A DNA stretch of 64,000 bases from contig WYCW01000001.1 of the NCBI GenBank assembly GCA_011392765.1, positions 1,291,006-1,355,005 of the forward strand, read 5' to 3'. Below, one piece after another: positions 1 to 6,927 of the stretch. A program made the position numbers and the translations under genes. The notes below the pieces were generated by a model, which saw nothing but the letters and a program-made list of their open reading frames with translations, was not told the DNA's origin and did not search any database. The first letter of the stretch is position 1. Each line of letters begins with the position of its first letter. Origin of the DNA: Candidatus Thiosymbion ectosymbiont of Catanema sp. Cochon2018. Lineage in GTDB: Bacteria > Pseudomonadota > Gammaproteobacteria > Chromatiales > Chromatiaceae.

Positions 1-272
1 GCCCTTAACTTATATGATGATGTTCTTGGACGACGAGCTGGTATACCGTGAAGCATACCCTCCACACTTAGTATCTTCATCAATATCAGACCAATGAATA
101 CCTTGACCATCTCCAATGATTTCATAGTGTTGACGCTGCTCGGCCGTTGCTTCTGATAGACGCCATGACCAGGCAAGCGGTACACTTATAGTATGGCCAT
201 CAGCAAGAAAGACCGTAATCTCATCCTCAGTGATATATACGTCTAATAGTCTAGGTTCAACTAGTTCAACCG

Positions 273-1680
273 CATAGATGTTCGGGGTTTTTTTGCTTAA
301 ATTTCATAGGGTTATATTTAGTTTTTTTAAAGGTGGCGAAAACCTTGTTAACTTCATAATATGATAGTTCCACAGGCTATTTACTATGAAGCAACAAGGA
401 GATCGCCATTAACAAGAATAACATGCTTACTGTTTTGAAACAATGTTTCGAAACATTCATTCCTGCCGAAGACGTCAGGACCACGATTACGCCCTTGGAG
501 TTTGCGATCAATTTGGTGTTTTGCTATCTCGGCGATTCCAAGACTTTTTCATTGGAGTCCATTCGCCGTTCGATGATAAGTCATCTAACTAAATCGATCG
601 GTCGCGGTGCGTTTTGGGAGCGGCTGTCCGGCAACCGCTTGAAACGGAATTTGCAAGCCGTGATGAGAGAATTAATGGTGCAACTTGCGACTTCGGTCCG
701 GGTGCGTGAGACGATTCTGGAACCGCTTGGTGTTACCGCCATCGAGCTGGTCGATTCGAGTTCCATGACGCTGTTGGCGAAGGCCAAAAATGCCTTTCCT
801 GGGACCCGTACGAAAGCGTCGATCAAGTGGCATGCGAATTTCGATCTCCTGAGCGGATTGCTGGTGTGGTTTCAACTCACACCCGGAACAAGACACGATA
901 GAAACTGCTTTCCGGACGTCGCGTCACTGACGGGGAAGCTGGTGATTTTCGATCTCGGTTACTGGGACTATGCCTTGTTGTATGGTATTGAAAAAGCGGG
1001 TGGTTTTTTTCTATCACGCGTGAAATCCAATGCCGTGATTCGGATCCAGGCGGTGATTCAAGGGCTGAGTAAAAAGGCCATCGGGCAATCGCTACTCACA
1101 CTGGATTTGCGCCGGAAGCAAGGTCATATTATTGAAGTGATCGTTGACAAGATTCATCACGACAAGACCTTGCGTTATCGGGTCATCGGATTTTGGAATC
1201 CGGTCGCAAAGAATTATCACTGGTACATGACTAATTTAACTGCTGCCGCCGATTTGATTTATCCTTTATATCGGTTGCGGTGGCAAATCGAACTCATTTT
1301 CAAAGCGTGTAAAAACTCTCTGAATGCGAATGCAATCACATCAGCGAATGATAACATCATTGAAAACTTATTATTGGCTTCCATGGTGGCTCATCTGAGT
1401 ACGCACACGATATTTCGGATCGGCATGGAACCGTTGGATGAGGAGCAGCATTTGGCAATTTCGTTTCAAAGAGTGGCTAAAGTAGCGGTTGTACTGGCGA
1501 GCGATTTCATCACTTTTCTGTTACATGCTTCACAAGAAAATTATCGAAGTCTAGTGAATAAGATAAAGTTGTTTGCGAACGAAATTTACGATCCTAATTA
1601 TAAGAAGAGAGAGACATCGTTAGCGCGTATACACCGATTATTAGTAGAAGGTGAGACCTAAAAAATCCCGAACACCTATG
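273..1680 (+). mobile_element. IS4-family insertion sequence, complete
   Basis: The element is about 1408 bp. Its left end reads CATAGATGTTCGGGGTTTTT and the reverse complement of its right end reads CATAGGTGTTCGGGATTTTT, so the terminal inverted repeats match with two differences. The flanking sequence agttcaaccg occurs at 263-272 and again at 1681-1690, a perfect 10-bp target duplication. This length is in the range known for the IS4 family. It carries one transposase gene and looks intact and fairly recent. Confidence 0.88.
423..1661 (+). CDS. IS4 family transposase
   Basis: This 412-residue DDE transposase fills the IS element. The C-terminal third holds LYRLRWQIELIFKACKN, the Y-(2)-R-(3)-E-(6)-K signature of IS4-family enzymes that contains the catalytic glutamate. 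Aspartates in VDSSSM (near residue 110) and VIFDLGYWDYALL (near residue 175) are candidates for the other two acidic residues. It would cut and rejoin the ends of its own element. The stop codon TAA overlaps the right inverted repeat, as in compact IS elements. No frameshift or internal stop is seen, so the protein is probably functional. Confidence 0.9.
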   Translation: MLTVLKQCFETFIPAEDVRTTITPLEFAINLVFCYLGDSKTFSLESIRRSMISHLTKSIGRGAFWERLSGNRLKRNLQAVMRELMVQLATSVRVRETILEPLGVTAIELVDSSSMTLLAKAKNAFPGTRTKASIKWHANFDLLSGLLVWFQLTPGTRHDRNCFPDVASLTGKLVIFDLGYWDYALLYGIEKAGGFFLSRVKSNAVIRIQAVIQGLSKKAIGQSLLTLDLRRKQGHIIEVIVDKIHHDKTLRYRVIGFWNPVAKNYHWYMTNLTAAADLIYPLYRLRWQIELIFKACKNSLNANAITSANDNIIENLLLASMVAHLSTHTIFRIGMEPLDEEQHLAISFQRVAKVAVVLASDFITFLLHASQENYRSLVNKIKLFANEIYDPNYKKRETSLARIHRLLVEGET

Positions 1681-1703
1681 AGTTCAACCGCAATGTTCAT
1701 TCC

Positions 1704-1850
1704 AAGGCTTGATCTCCGTGCGTGATCTGTGGATGAAGGCGCATGGCGATGCCGAAGACCGTCGCGTGCTCCCTTCTTGTGAACCGCCTGGTGCGGACCT
1801 GCAGACTAGGTGGTGTGGGGAGGGCAGGCTAAACACCTGCCCTTACCCGA
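1704..1850 (+). other. Possible 3' remnant of a group II intron, with a hairpin after the macro-TIR gene
   Basis: The stretch gaaccgcctggtgcggacc followed by tgcagactaggtggtgtggg can fold with ACCGCCT pairing to AGGTGGT, like a domain V. An 8-bp hairpin follows at 1821-1843 (agggcagg / cctgccct), like a domain VI, and then ttacccgat. No intron-encoded reverse transcriptase is nearby, so at most this is a remnant. The hairpin lies just past the stop codon of the minus-strand macro-TIR gene and could help end its transcript, but there is no T-run. The assignment rests on remembered consensus features. Confidence 0.3.
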
Positions 1851-2888
1851 TTAGCCCTTTGATTTCAGTGAGCTTAATAGTGTCATTGCTGCATCAGCCA
1901 ACTTATCGTTATCTCCCTCCCTGCAATCTATATAGCCTCTATATTTCATGTAGGTCGGTAATTTTGCAGTGAAAAGAAGTATTGGAAAAAGAATATCATC
2001 ATCGTCAGTTTCTCGACTTCTCACCCACGCAATATTAAACTCTTCTTTGCATACTTTAGAACTAAGGTATGATGGCGAGAATATCGAAACAACTCGACGA
2101 CAATCATCTAAACTTTCGAATATTTTCGGTTGCCAAGGCATGCCAACATCAATGTCTGTTCTATCTAGGAATATCTTAATTTGTGGTTGAGCACGTGATA
2201 TATAACTAATTAGGTTATCCACATGCTCCGAATCTTCTCTGGCATAACTAATAAAAATGTCATATTGCATCTCACTGGTTGAAGGTGGACGAGACGGCTC
2301 TTCGTAGTCTGATTTCACTTTCTTAAACAGTGTATGCGCTTCATTGGCTTGAAAATCAGAATATGCCACTATTTTTATATTATCTAAAGGTAGTCCACGT
2401 TCCATCCAATGGACAGCAGCTTCAAGTAAAGGGCAAAGTATTTGAGCTACGTTATGCCCTTGGTCTCCAGCAGCTACGATAGGCATTGCAATTGATTTGA
2501 TGTCTGTATGAGCACCAAGTATTGGTACCAATGCCCTAAAGATATCACCAACAACTTCGGGTGGATTGCCTCTTATTAAAGGTTCGAAGCACAATAGTCT
2601 GCGAAAATATAATTCTGTCTTCTGAAACGTAATTTCTTTTGATAGCCAGCATGAAAAATTATCACGCAAATCTTCTTCTTTATTGTTTGCGAGTACTGCA
2701 ACTGAAAGTCCTTTCTGGTGTAAGGCACCAATCAACGATGATGGAGTAGGAATATAGTCATTGGGAAAAGCAGAAACCACTAATAAATCAATTGCTTCAT
2801 CTGGCTCTAAAGCGGATAAATCACCCTGATAGAGTTCTACTTTTTTGCCAGGATCACCTCTAACTAATAGTGTTTCCAACAGACGCAT
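1851..2888 (-). CDS. Macro domain-TIR domain fusion protein
   Basis: This 345-residue protein has two modules. Residues 17-190 are macro-like: VELYQGDLSAL resembles the first strand and loop of macro domains, and IKSIAMPIVAAGDQGH resembles the ligand loop. Residues 208-345 are a TIR domain: YDIFISYARED opens it and SPSYLSSKVCKEEF carries the candidate catalytic glutamate (E282 or E283) of NADase-type TIRs. Macro domains bind ADP-ribose-type ligands and TIR domains make them from NAD+, so a sensing or effector role in phage defence is plausible, as with macro and TIR proteins of Thoeris systems; that is inference. The start has a strong AAGGGGG ribosome site. It follows an attC-like site 28 bp upstream and appears to be a cassette gene. 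It is more AT-rich than the core genes. Confidence 0.75.
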   Translation of the reverse strand: MRLLETLLVRGDPGKKVELYQGDLSALEPDEAIDLLVVSAFPNDYIPTPSSLIGALHQKGLSVAVLANNKEEDLRDNFSCWLSKEITFQKTELYFRRLLCFEPLIRGNPPEVVGDIFRALVPILGAHTDIKSIAMPIVAAGDQGHNVAQILCPLLEAAVHWMERGLPLDNIKIVAYSDFQANEAHTLFKKVKSDYEEPSRPPSTSEMQYDIFISYAREDSEHVDNLISYISRAQPQIKIFLDRTDIDVGMPWQPKIFESLDDCRRVVSIFSPSYLSSKVCKEEFNIAWVRSRETDDDDILFPILLFTAKLPTYMKYRGYIDCREGDNDKLADAAMTLLSSLKSKG

Positions 2889-2915
2889 TGTTCTGACCCC
2901 CTTTGTGTTTTTTCA

Positions 2916-2990
2916 GGCTAACGGCAGCCATCACCCGACGCGGAGAGAGCGGTAACGACCGTAGCGGTCGGGTGTATGGCCGTGTTAGGC
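2916..2990 (-). other. attC-like site 1 (integron cassette recombination site)
   Basis: This is a 75-bp imperfect palindrome. In the minus direction it opens with GCCTAAC, matching the R'' consensus RYYYAAC, and closes with GTTAGCC, one mismatch to R' (GTTRRRY). Between them the arms pair as GGCCATACACCCGAC with GTCGGGTGATGGC, with single unpaired bases like the extrahelical bases of attC hairpins. It lies just after the stop of the retropepsin-like gene, where a cassette's attC should be. Confidence 0.65.
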
Positions 2991-3026
2991 GATAGTTTGG
3001 TGCTATAGACTGGGATGTCTTATCCA

Positions 3027-3410
3027 TCAAGCGTCTATATGGATAAAAAAGATTTCTTCGTTTATGAAATCAATATTGACATGAAACCTACTTAATACAT
3101 CAGTGCCTATGAAACCATTTATACCGTAACTATTTTGTAGACCCCCAAACTCTATGTTCAAATCATTTATTTTTATGTTATCGAATCTTATAGATCCAAC
3201 GTTCTGGGAAACAACCTCCTGTGTACCACCAATTCCAGACAATCTCTTTATTTGCGTTGGTCTGCAATAGTTAAATTCAACTAACTCAATATCAACCGCT
3301 GTAGTTGCTGATCCGGTGTCTATTATGCAATTTTCAATATGATAAATATTTCCATCGTATTCAAGATCAGCGCCAATCCATATCAGACCCTTATCAAAAC
3401 GAAAATTCAT
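3027..3410 (-). CDS. Retropepsin-like aspartic protease (single domain)
   Basis: This 127-residue protein has the active-site motif IDTGSATTAV near residue 31, followed by a hydrophobic-Gly stretch and GFIGTDVLSRFHVNIDF near the C-terminus. That is the layout of bacterial clan AA retropepsin-like proteases, which act as dimers with one Asp-Thr-Gly per subunit. No signal peptide is seen, so it is probably cytoplasmic. Its ATG overlaps the stop of the upstream gene by 4 bp, so the two are translationally coupled and probably work together. The pair sits between two attC-like sites as one cassette. The substrate is unknown. AT content is high compared with the core. Confidence 0.75.
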   Translation of the reverse strand: MNFRFDKGLIWIGADLEYDGNIYHIENCIIDTGSATTAVDIELVEFNYCRPTQIKRLSGIGGTQEVVSQNVGSIRFDNIKINDLNIEFGGLQNSYGINGFIGTDVLSRFHVNIDFINEEIFFIHIDA

Positions 3411-3661
3411 CGAGTAATACCCATAAAAGGAATATTCTCGATAATAAAGTCTTCTGGTGTTGACGGAAGGGTAAAAAGGACATTCATTCCTTTTTTCTTA
3501 TACTCTTGATACATTAATCTAATTTCTTTTGGGTCATTACTCGTTTTTAGAACTGTACCCTCAATTAGTCTTGATTTATTCTCTGAGACTTGCTCCTCTT
3601 TAATATTGCCTAGCAAGATAAAACTATTTGGATGTTTCTTTTTTATTTCTGACCATCTCAT
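3407..3661 (-). CDS. Hypothetical partner of the retropepsin-like protein
   Basis: The protein is 84 residues from the chosen ATG (MRWSEIKKKHPNSFILLG). A GGAG lies 7 nt upstream of this ATG, which favours it over the longer open frame beginning with TTG at 3700. The sequence has an early ILLGNIKEEQ stretch, a central polar region and a hydrophobic ENIPFMGI tail. Small proteins of this kind are often found immediately upstream of retropepsin-like genes, and here the two genes overlap by 4 bp (ATGA). Function is unknown; I infer a substrate, inhibitor or regulator of the protease. An 11-codon open frame with its own strong ribosome site precedes it (3675-3710). Confidence 0.6.
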   Translation of the reverse strand: MRWSEIKKKHPNSFILLGNIKEEQVSENKSRLIEGTVLKTSNDPKEIRLMYQEYKKKGMNVLFTLPSTPEDFIIENIPFMGITR

Positions 3662-3674
3662 AATACTGCTCCAC

Positions 3675-3710
3675 TCAGGAAGGATCTCTGAATAAGCCAA
3701 GAATAGCCAT
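3675..3710 (-). other. 11-codon upstream open reading frame
   Basis: An AGGAG at 3716-3720 is followed at proper spacing by ATG at 3710 and the peptide MAILGLFRDPS. Its TGA (3675-3677) is a few bases before the GGAG that serves the 84-residue gene. It is a better-placed start signal than that of the gene itself, so it may be a leader for coupling, or the remains of a frameshifted longer gene. Nothing beyond position and ribosome site supports it. Confidence 0.3.
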
Positions 3711-3767
3711 TTTGTCTCCTCATTTCAAATCAGCGAAATGTTGGGACTTTAACCGATTTTGTTTCAC

Positions 3768-3870
3768 GCCCAACGTTTGGGCTCAGGCGCTCAATGCCGC
3801 GTGGCACTGAGCTTGAAAGTTGCCGAGGAGCCGGACCGCGGCATTAGGTCGCTTGCAGCCGAATGTTGGC
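3768..3870 (-). other. attC-like site 2
   Basis: This 103-bp imperfect palindrome has GCCCAAC at one end and GTTGGC at the other. Its arms share GGCTCAGGCGCTCAATGCCGCG against CGCGGCATTAGGTCGCTTGCAGCC, with mismatches and single-base bulges. Near-identical cores occur at 5306-5403 and 22931-23034, so this is the dominant attC-like type of the genome. It follows the Uma2/RadC-fragment cassette. Confidence 0.65.
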
Positions 3871-4001
3871 GAATGAGCGGTGAAAAACAATCCATCAATT
3901 GAGCCTGGTCTCTTTTCTCTGCATAGCGAAAATCCTAATGCCACATTCTTTGGAGCGTGGGAATGAGCCAACAGCGTCCGAACAGTACCTCATTAGGCAC
4001 G
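3871..4001. other. Non-coding remainder of the Uma2/RadC cassette
   Basis: About 130 bp lie between the RadC-like fragment and attC-like site 2. The stretch tctttggagcgtgggaatga (3950-3969) is shared with the MITE-like end at 23576-23592, so a fragment of that repeat is present. No gene is supported. Confidence 0.4.
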
Positions 4002-4184
4002 TCATTCTCCACACAACGGCTCGAATTCGCAAAGCCTCTCTTCGCGGAAGGATAGATAGTCCGTATGCGTTATGATAATGTGATCCAATATCAGTATGTC
4101 CAACAATTTGCCTGCCTCGACCATTCTTTCGGTATAGTCGTTGTGTCGGAGAAATTTCTCATAGAACCTTTCAAGGCTTGACAT
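4002..4184 (-). pseudogene. RadC-like (JAB domain) C-terminal fragment
   Basis: The 60-residue frame holds VEAGKLLDILILDHIIIT followed by YLSFREE. This matches the last 40 residues of RadC/YeeS-type JAB proteins, where a helix leads to LLDHIII and a final SFRE. The upstream part with the metal-binding HxH motif is missing and the first 18 residues look unrelated, so this is a decayed or recombined fragment. Its ATG shares one base with the Uma2 stop (TGATG), so it may still be translated. RadC proteins are common in mobile regions. Confidence 0.6.
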
Positions 4185-4666
4185 CAGAAGACGCCGTGTA
4201 ATTTTGCCGGAAAATTTGGGACCAATAGAGAATGATTTAATTTTCCGGTCTTGGTAAAAAATTCAAAGGTCCCATTTTCGCTACACACCCAAACTTCTAT
4301 AGCTCCATTGGCAAAATATACCTTTCTTTTATTTGTCATTTCTTTTTTAGTGTTGGCAGACGATACAATTTCAATGCAGATCTCAGGTGCAATCGAACAT
4401 TCAACTTCGTTCCTGATTACTTTAAGTCGTTCCTTGGAAACCCATGCGACATCAGTAACCTTGGTTCCTTTTTTGGTACTTATTGCGCATTCTACCAACA
4501 CATCTCCATCCGTTAAGTTTGAGTATAATAACCCTGTGATTTTTCCTTGAAACAAGGAATGATATACTTTAACCGGAGTCATTAAAATTTGCCCCTGATT
4601 ATTTAATTCAATTTTGAATGGCAAATTTTGTAATTTCGGGTTATCGCATACTTCTTGCCAACTCAT
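4184..4666 (-). CDS. Uma2 family (DUF820) putative endonuclease
   Basis: The protein is 160 residues. VTDVAWVSKERL near the middle, then PEICIEIVSSANTKKEM and KRKVYFANGAIEVWV, give the D-(x)-E-x-V/I order of the PD-(D/E)XK-like core of Uma2 proteins. These are abundant in cyanobacteria and sulfur bacteria and are thought to be restriction-like nucleases, but their biological role is not settled. The ATG at 4666 follows AGGTGAT at good spacing. It lies in the cassette array between attC-like sites 3 and 2. A Uma2 pair at 45.8-47.3 kb belongs to a different, longer subgroup. Confidence 0.75.
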   Translation of the reverse strand: MSWQEVCDNPKLQNLPFKIELNNQGQILMTPVKVYHSLFQGKITGLLYSNLTDGDVLVECAISTKKGTKVTDVAWVSKERLKVIRNEVECSIAPEICIEIVSSANTKKEMTNKRKVYFANGAIEVWVCSENGTFEFFTKTGKLNHSLLVPNFPAKLHGVF

Positions 4667-4720
4667 GGTATATCACCTGTGCCTGGTTGAAGAATACAAG
4701 TTAACCGCTGGGCGTAGAAT

Positions 4721-4781
4721 GCCTAACGTCTCGCATAAGCCGCTGGGCGTTAGCGCGGTCGGCTTGATGCGATTGTTAGGT
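4721..4781 (-). other. attC-like site 3
   Basis: This 61-bp site has perfect boxes at both ends in either reading: GCCTAAC (RYYYAAC) and GTTAGGT (GTTRRRY). The arms TCGCATAAGCCG and CGGCTTGATGCGA pair with a single unpaired base. The TAA stop of the toxin gene lies inside the R'' box, as is common for integron cassettes. It is the most canonical of the five sites in this window. Confidence 0.75.
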
Positions 4782-5054
4782 ACGTCTCAGTTGGTTCAAT
4801 AACTTACTATACGCGGAATGAGAACCAATCCAAAACCAAACAATTTCAATATTGTCGAGGATCCCAACGACACGGTAATCAATGTTAATACGTATTGAAT
4901 AAATCGGTCTTCTTGAATGCACGCGTTTGAAGTGCAAACTTGGATGATAGGGATCTTGCTTGAAGAGGCGATATGCGTTCTGCGCCAAATTCTGGACTTG
5001 ATCTGGCAACGCCTTAAACTGCTTACGAAAACTACTCGTTGTGTGAGAAATCAT
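4776..5054 (-). CDS. RelE/ParE-superfamily toxin of a type II toxin-antitoxin pair
   Basis: The 92-residue basic protein begins with SFRKQFKALPDQVQ and has the RelE-fold pattern: two helices, then HFKRVHSRRPIYSIRINIDYRVVGI, then a final strand EIVWFWIGSHSAY. Its ATG overlaps the antitoxin stop by 4 bp. Toxins of this fold either cut ribosome-bound mRNA or inhibit gyrase; the sequence does not decide which. The stop lies inside attC-like site 3, so pair plus site form one cassette. Toxin-antitoxin cassettes are typical stabilisers of sedentary integron arrays. Confidence 0.8.
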   Translation of the reverse strand: MISHTTSSFRKQFKALPDQVQNLAQNAYRLFKQDPYHPSLHFKRVHSRRPIYSIRINIDYRVVGILDNIEIVWFWIGSHSAYSKLLNQLRRT

Positions 5055-5269
5055 AGTGTATCAGGATCAAGCATTTCTGTTTTTCCCTTTCTGTGCTGTT
5101 CAAGTGCTTCATCAGCAAGAACGCCTAATATATCCTCGGAATCCGCAAACATACTATCCCACTTCTTTTCAGAAGCAAGTTCATCTAGTAGCCATTGAGC
5201 AACTAAGTTCTGCTCCAAATCCGAAAGTCTGGATGCTTCAGTAAATGCCCGACTAAGAAGATCTGTCAT
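5051..5269 (-). CDS. Antitoxin of the RelE/ParE-like pair
   Basis: The 72-residue acidic protein (LSDLEQNLVAQWLLDELASEKKW, then a stretch rich in Asp and Glu) immediately precedes the toxin gene with a 4-bp overlap. Small acidic antitoxins of this type bind the toxin through the C-terminal half. No classical DNA-binding motif is obvious, so autoregulation cannot be stated. It begins 37 bp after attC-like site 4, the right spacing for the first gene of a cassette. Confidence 0.7.
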   Translation of the reverse strand: MTDLLSRAFTEASRLSDLEQNLVAQWLLDELASEKKWDSMFADSEDILGVLADEALEQHRKGKTEMLDPDTL

Positions 5270-5305
5270 ATGCCTTTACCTCTGTTCATCAATTTGATTT
5301 GATAC

Positions 5306-5403
5306 GCCTAACGGCTTGGCTCAGGCGCCCAATGCCGCGTGGCACTGAGCTTGAAAGTCGCTGAGGAGCCGGACCGCGGCATTGGGTCGCCTGCAGCCGA
5401 ATG
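5306..5403 (-). other. attC-like site 4, truncated at its outer end
   Basis: It starts with GCCTAAC and carries the same core as sites 2 and 5: GGCTCAGGCGCCCAATGCCGCG paired with CGCGGCATTGGGTCGCCTGCAGCC. The outer box is missing: after GCCGAATG, where the next bases should be TTAGGC, a 107-bp MITE begins. The MITE has therefore probably removed or displaced the box. Confidence 0.6.
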
Positions 5404-5510
5404 GGTGGTGTTCTAATTTTGTTGTTTCGGTTTATGGGATGCCTTGAAAACCCATGACAGGGAGTTTTCAAGTTCCCTATACTCGGTAGCAATAAAGTTA
5501 GAACACCACC
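5404..5510. mobile_element. IS1-related MITE, 107 bp
   Basis: The left end GGTGGTGTTCTAATTTTGTTG and the right end reverse complement GGTGGTGTTCTAACTTTATTG are terminal inverted repeats. They are nearly identical to the ends of the IS1-like element at 28159-29063. There is no coding capacity, so it depends on that transposase or a relative. No clear target duplication is visible. The 65 bp up to corC hold only part of the AACCCAGCCTAC-type repeat. Confidence 0.65.
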
Positions 5511-5574
5511 AATAGACCGTATGCCAGGTTCGTCCCGACTGTAGGGTTGAGGAACGAAACTCAGCACTGCCGAG

Positions 5575-6456
5575 CTAGCCGTCCGGTTTCTCGTACCGGG
5601 AATCCTCACTCGCCGGCGGCTGAACGCCGAGCAGGTGGATGCGGCGACTGTCCGCCCGCATCACGGTGAAGCGGAAACGGGAAATTTGGGTCCGTTCACC
5701 GCGCTTCGGCAGATAACCGAACGCATTCACGACCAGCCCGCCCATGGTATCGAACTCTTCGCCGGGGAAATCGCTGCCGAAGTAGTCGTTGAACTCCTCG
5801 ATGGTGGTACGGGCCTTTGCCGTGTACTCGCGTGCACTACGCTTGAAGATAGGCGGACCCTCGTCGAAGTCGTGCTCGTCCTCGATCTCACCGACAATCT
5901 GCTCGAGCACGTCTTCGATAGTCACTACGCCGGCCGCATTGCCGTACTCGTCCACCACCACGGCCATGTGGTTACGGCTGGTGCGAAATTCCTTGAGCAA
6001 CACATTGAGGCGCTTGCTCTCGGGTACGAACACCGCCGAGCGCAGCAGGCCACGGACGTTGAAGACACGCCGTTCCTTGTCGTTGTGCACGCACAGCGGC
6101 AACAGGTCCTTGGCGAGTAATATCCCCACCACTTCTCCCTTGTCGTCACCGATGACGGGGAAGCGGGAATGGGCGGATTCGACCGCGACCTTGAGGATCT
6201 CCTCCAGGGGATCGTCACGGCGCACACAGACCACATCCACTCGGGGGATCATGATGTCACGCACGCGCAGGTCGGCGACCTGCAACACGCCTTCCATCAT
6301 GCTCAGGGCCTCGGCGTCGAACAGGGCACGCCTCCTGGCGTCCTTCAATAGTTCGACGAGTTGCTCTTTGTCCTGCGGCTCGCTGCCGATCAGCCGCCTG
6401 AGCTTCTTCAGCCAGGCCCTTAGCCGCGCTCCGAGTCTTGCCCGAACGCTCGTCAT
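5575..6456 (-). CDS. corC: CorC/HlyC family CBS-domain protein (Mg2+/Co2+ efflux associated)
   Basis: The protein is 293 residues, the usual length. After a basic N-terminus come two CBS domains: VADLRVRDIMIPRVDVV opens the first near residue 60 and FRTSRNHMAVVVDEYGN lies in the second near residue 160. A C-terminal CorC/HlyC transporter-associated domain follows (FNDYFG, GGLVVNAFGYLP, FTVMRADSRRIHLL). It lacks the membrane CNNM domain, like E. coli CorC. CorC-type proteins bind adenine nucleotides and help Co2+/Mg2+ export. It lies 6 nt after ybeY, keeping the conserved phoH-ybeY-corC order. Confidence 0.92.
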   Translation of the reverse strand: MTSVRARLGARLRAWLKKLRRLIGSEPQDKEQLVELLKDARRRALFDAEALSMMEGVLQVADLRVRDIMIPRVDVVCVRRDDPLEEILKVAVESAHSRFPVIGDDKGEVVGILLAKDLLPLCVHNDKERRVFNVRGLLRSAVFVPESKRLNVLLKEFRTSRNHMAVVVDEYGNAAGVVTIEDVLEQIVGEIEDEHDFDEGPPIFKRSAREYTAKARTTIEEFNDYFGSDFPGEEFDTMGGLVVNAFGYLPKRGERTQISRFRFTVMRADSRRIHLLGVQPPASEDSRYEKPDG

Positions 6457-6462
6457 AAAGTC

Positions 6463-6927
6463 CTACTTGTCCTCATAGGGTGCGGGGAATCCTAACTCCA
6501 AGAGGATGTGCCTTTCCAGCCCCTCCATCTCGATCGCCGCGGTGGTGTCCGAATGGTCGTAACCGAGGAGATGCAGCACCCCGTGCACCAGGATGTGGGC
6601 CCAGTGGGCTGCGAGCGGTATTTCCTGCTCTCGGGCCTCACGGACCACCAGCGGGGCACAGATCACCAGGTCCCCGATCAGGTCACAGTCCGTAACGCCG
6701 GGTAAGGGCTCGTAAGGAAAGGACAGCACATTGGTCGCCCCGGAACCGCCGCGGAAGCGCCGATTGAAATCGGCCCCCTCGGGTTCGTCCACCAGCCGGA
6801 TGCTCAGCTGCGCGCACGCACGCCGGCCAGCCAGGGCCGCCTCTGCCCAATACCGGAGCTGCCCGTAGCCGGGGAGGTCCGGCATTGTCGATGCGTTCTG
6901 GATGTCCAATTCTAAGGCGCTGGGCAT
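6463..6927 (-). CDS. ybeY: Endoribonuclease YbeY (rRNA maturation)
   Basis: From MPSALELDIQNAS the protein is 154 residues. It ends with the zinc-binding HGVLHLLGYDH motif (H-x3-H-x5-H) near residue 115, preceded by TNVLSFPYE, both diagnostic of YbeY. It is a metal-dependent RNase needed for 16S 3'-end processing and ribosome quality control. The open frame extends further upstream only because an interspersed repeat begins at the start codon; the first Met of that extension belongs to the repeat. No good ribosome site is visible, which may reflect loss of the native leader to the repeat. Confidence 0.92.
   Translation of the reverse strand: MPSALELDIQNASTMPDLPGYGQLRYWAEAALAGRRACAQLSIRLVDEPEGADFNRRFRGGSGATNVLSFPYEPLPGVTDCDLIGDLVICAPLVVREAREQEIPLAAHWAHILVHGVLHLLGYDHSDTTAAIEMEGLERHILLELGFPAPYEDK

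Larger units (their letters stand above)
1..1700 (-). pseudogene. DUF2442 family protein, split by an IS element and frameshifted
   Basis: The frame starts at an ATG at 1700 (MNIAVEL), is interrupted after seven codons by the IS element at 273-1680, and continues from 272 towards the window start as VEPRLLDVYITEDEITVF, then VPLAWSWRL and HWSDIDED. These are features of the small DUF2442 proteins often paired with DUF4160; their role is not established. Removing the IS and one copy of its 10-bp target duplication restores the frame. A second lesion lies near position 77: the frame must shift by one base for the family's usual tail (LSVEGMLHGIPARR) to follow DIDED. The gene therefore looks inactivated twice. 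The 3' end is outside the window. Confidence 0.75.

Noticed and set aside
3783-3971. 62-codon minus-strand frame between cassettes
   Set aside because: Half of it is attC-like site 2 itself and the rest is repeat sequence, with no ribosome site.
5289-5609. 106-codon minus-strand frame across the truncated attC-like site and MITE
   Set aside because: It consists wholly of repeat sequence and overlaps the end of corC.
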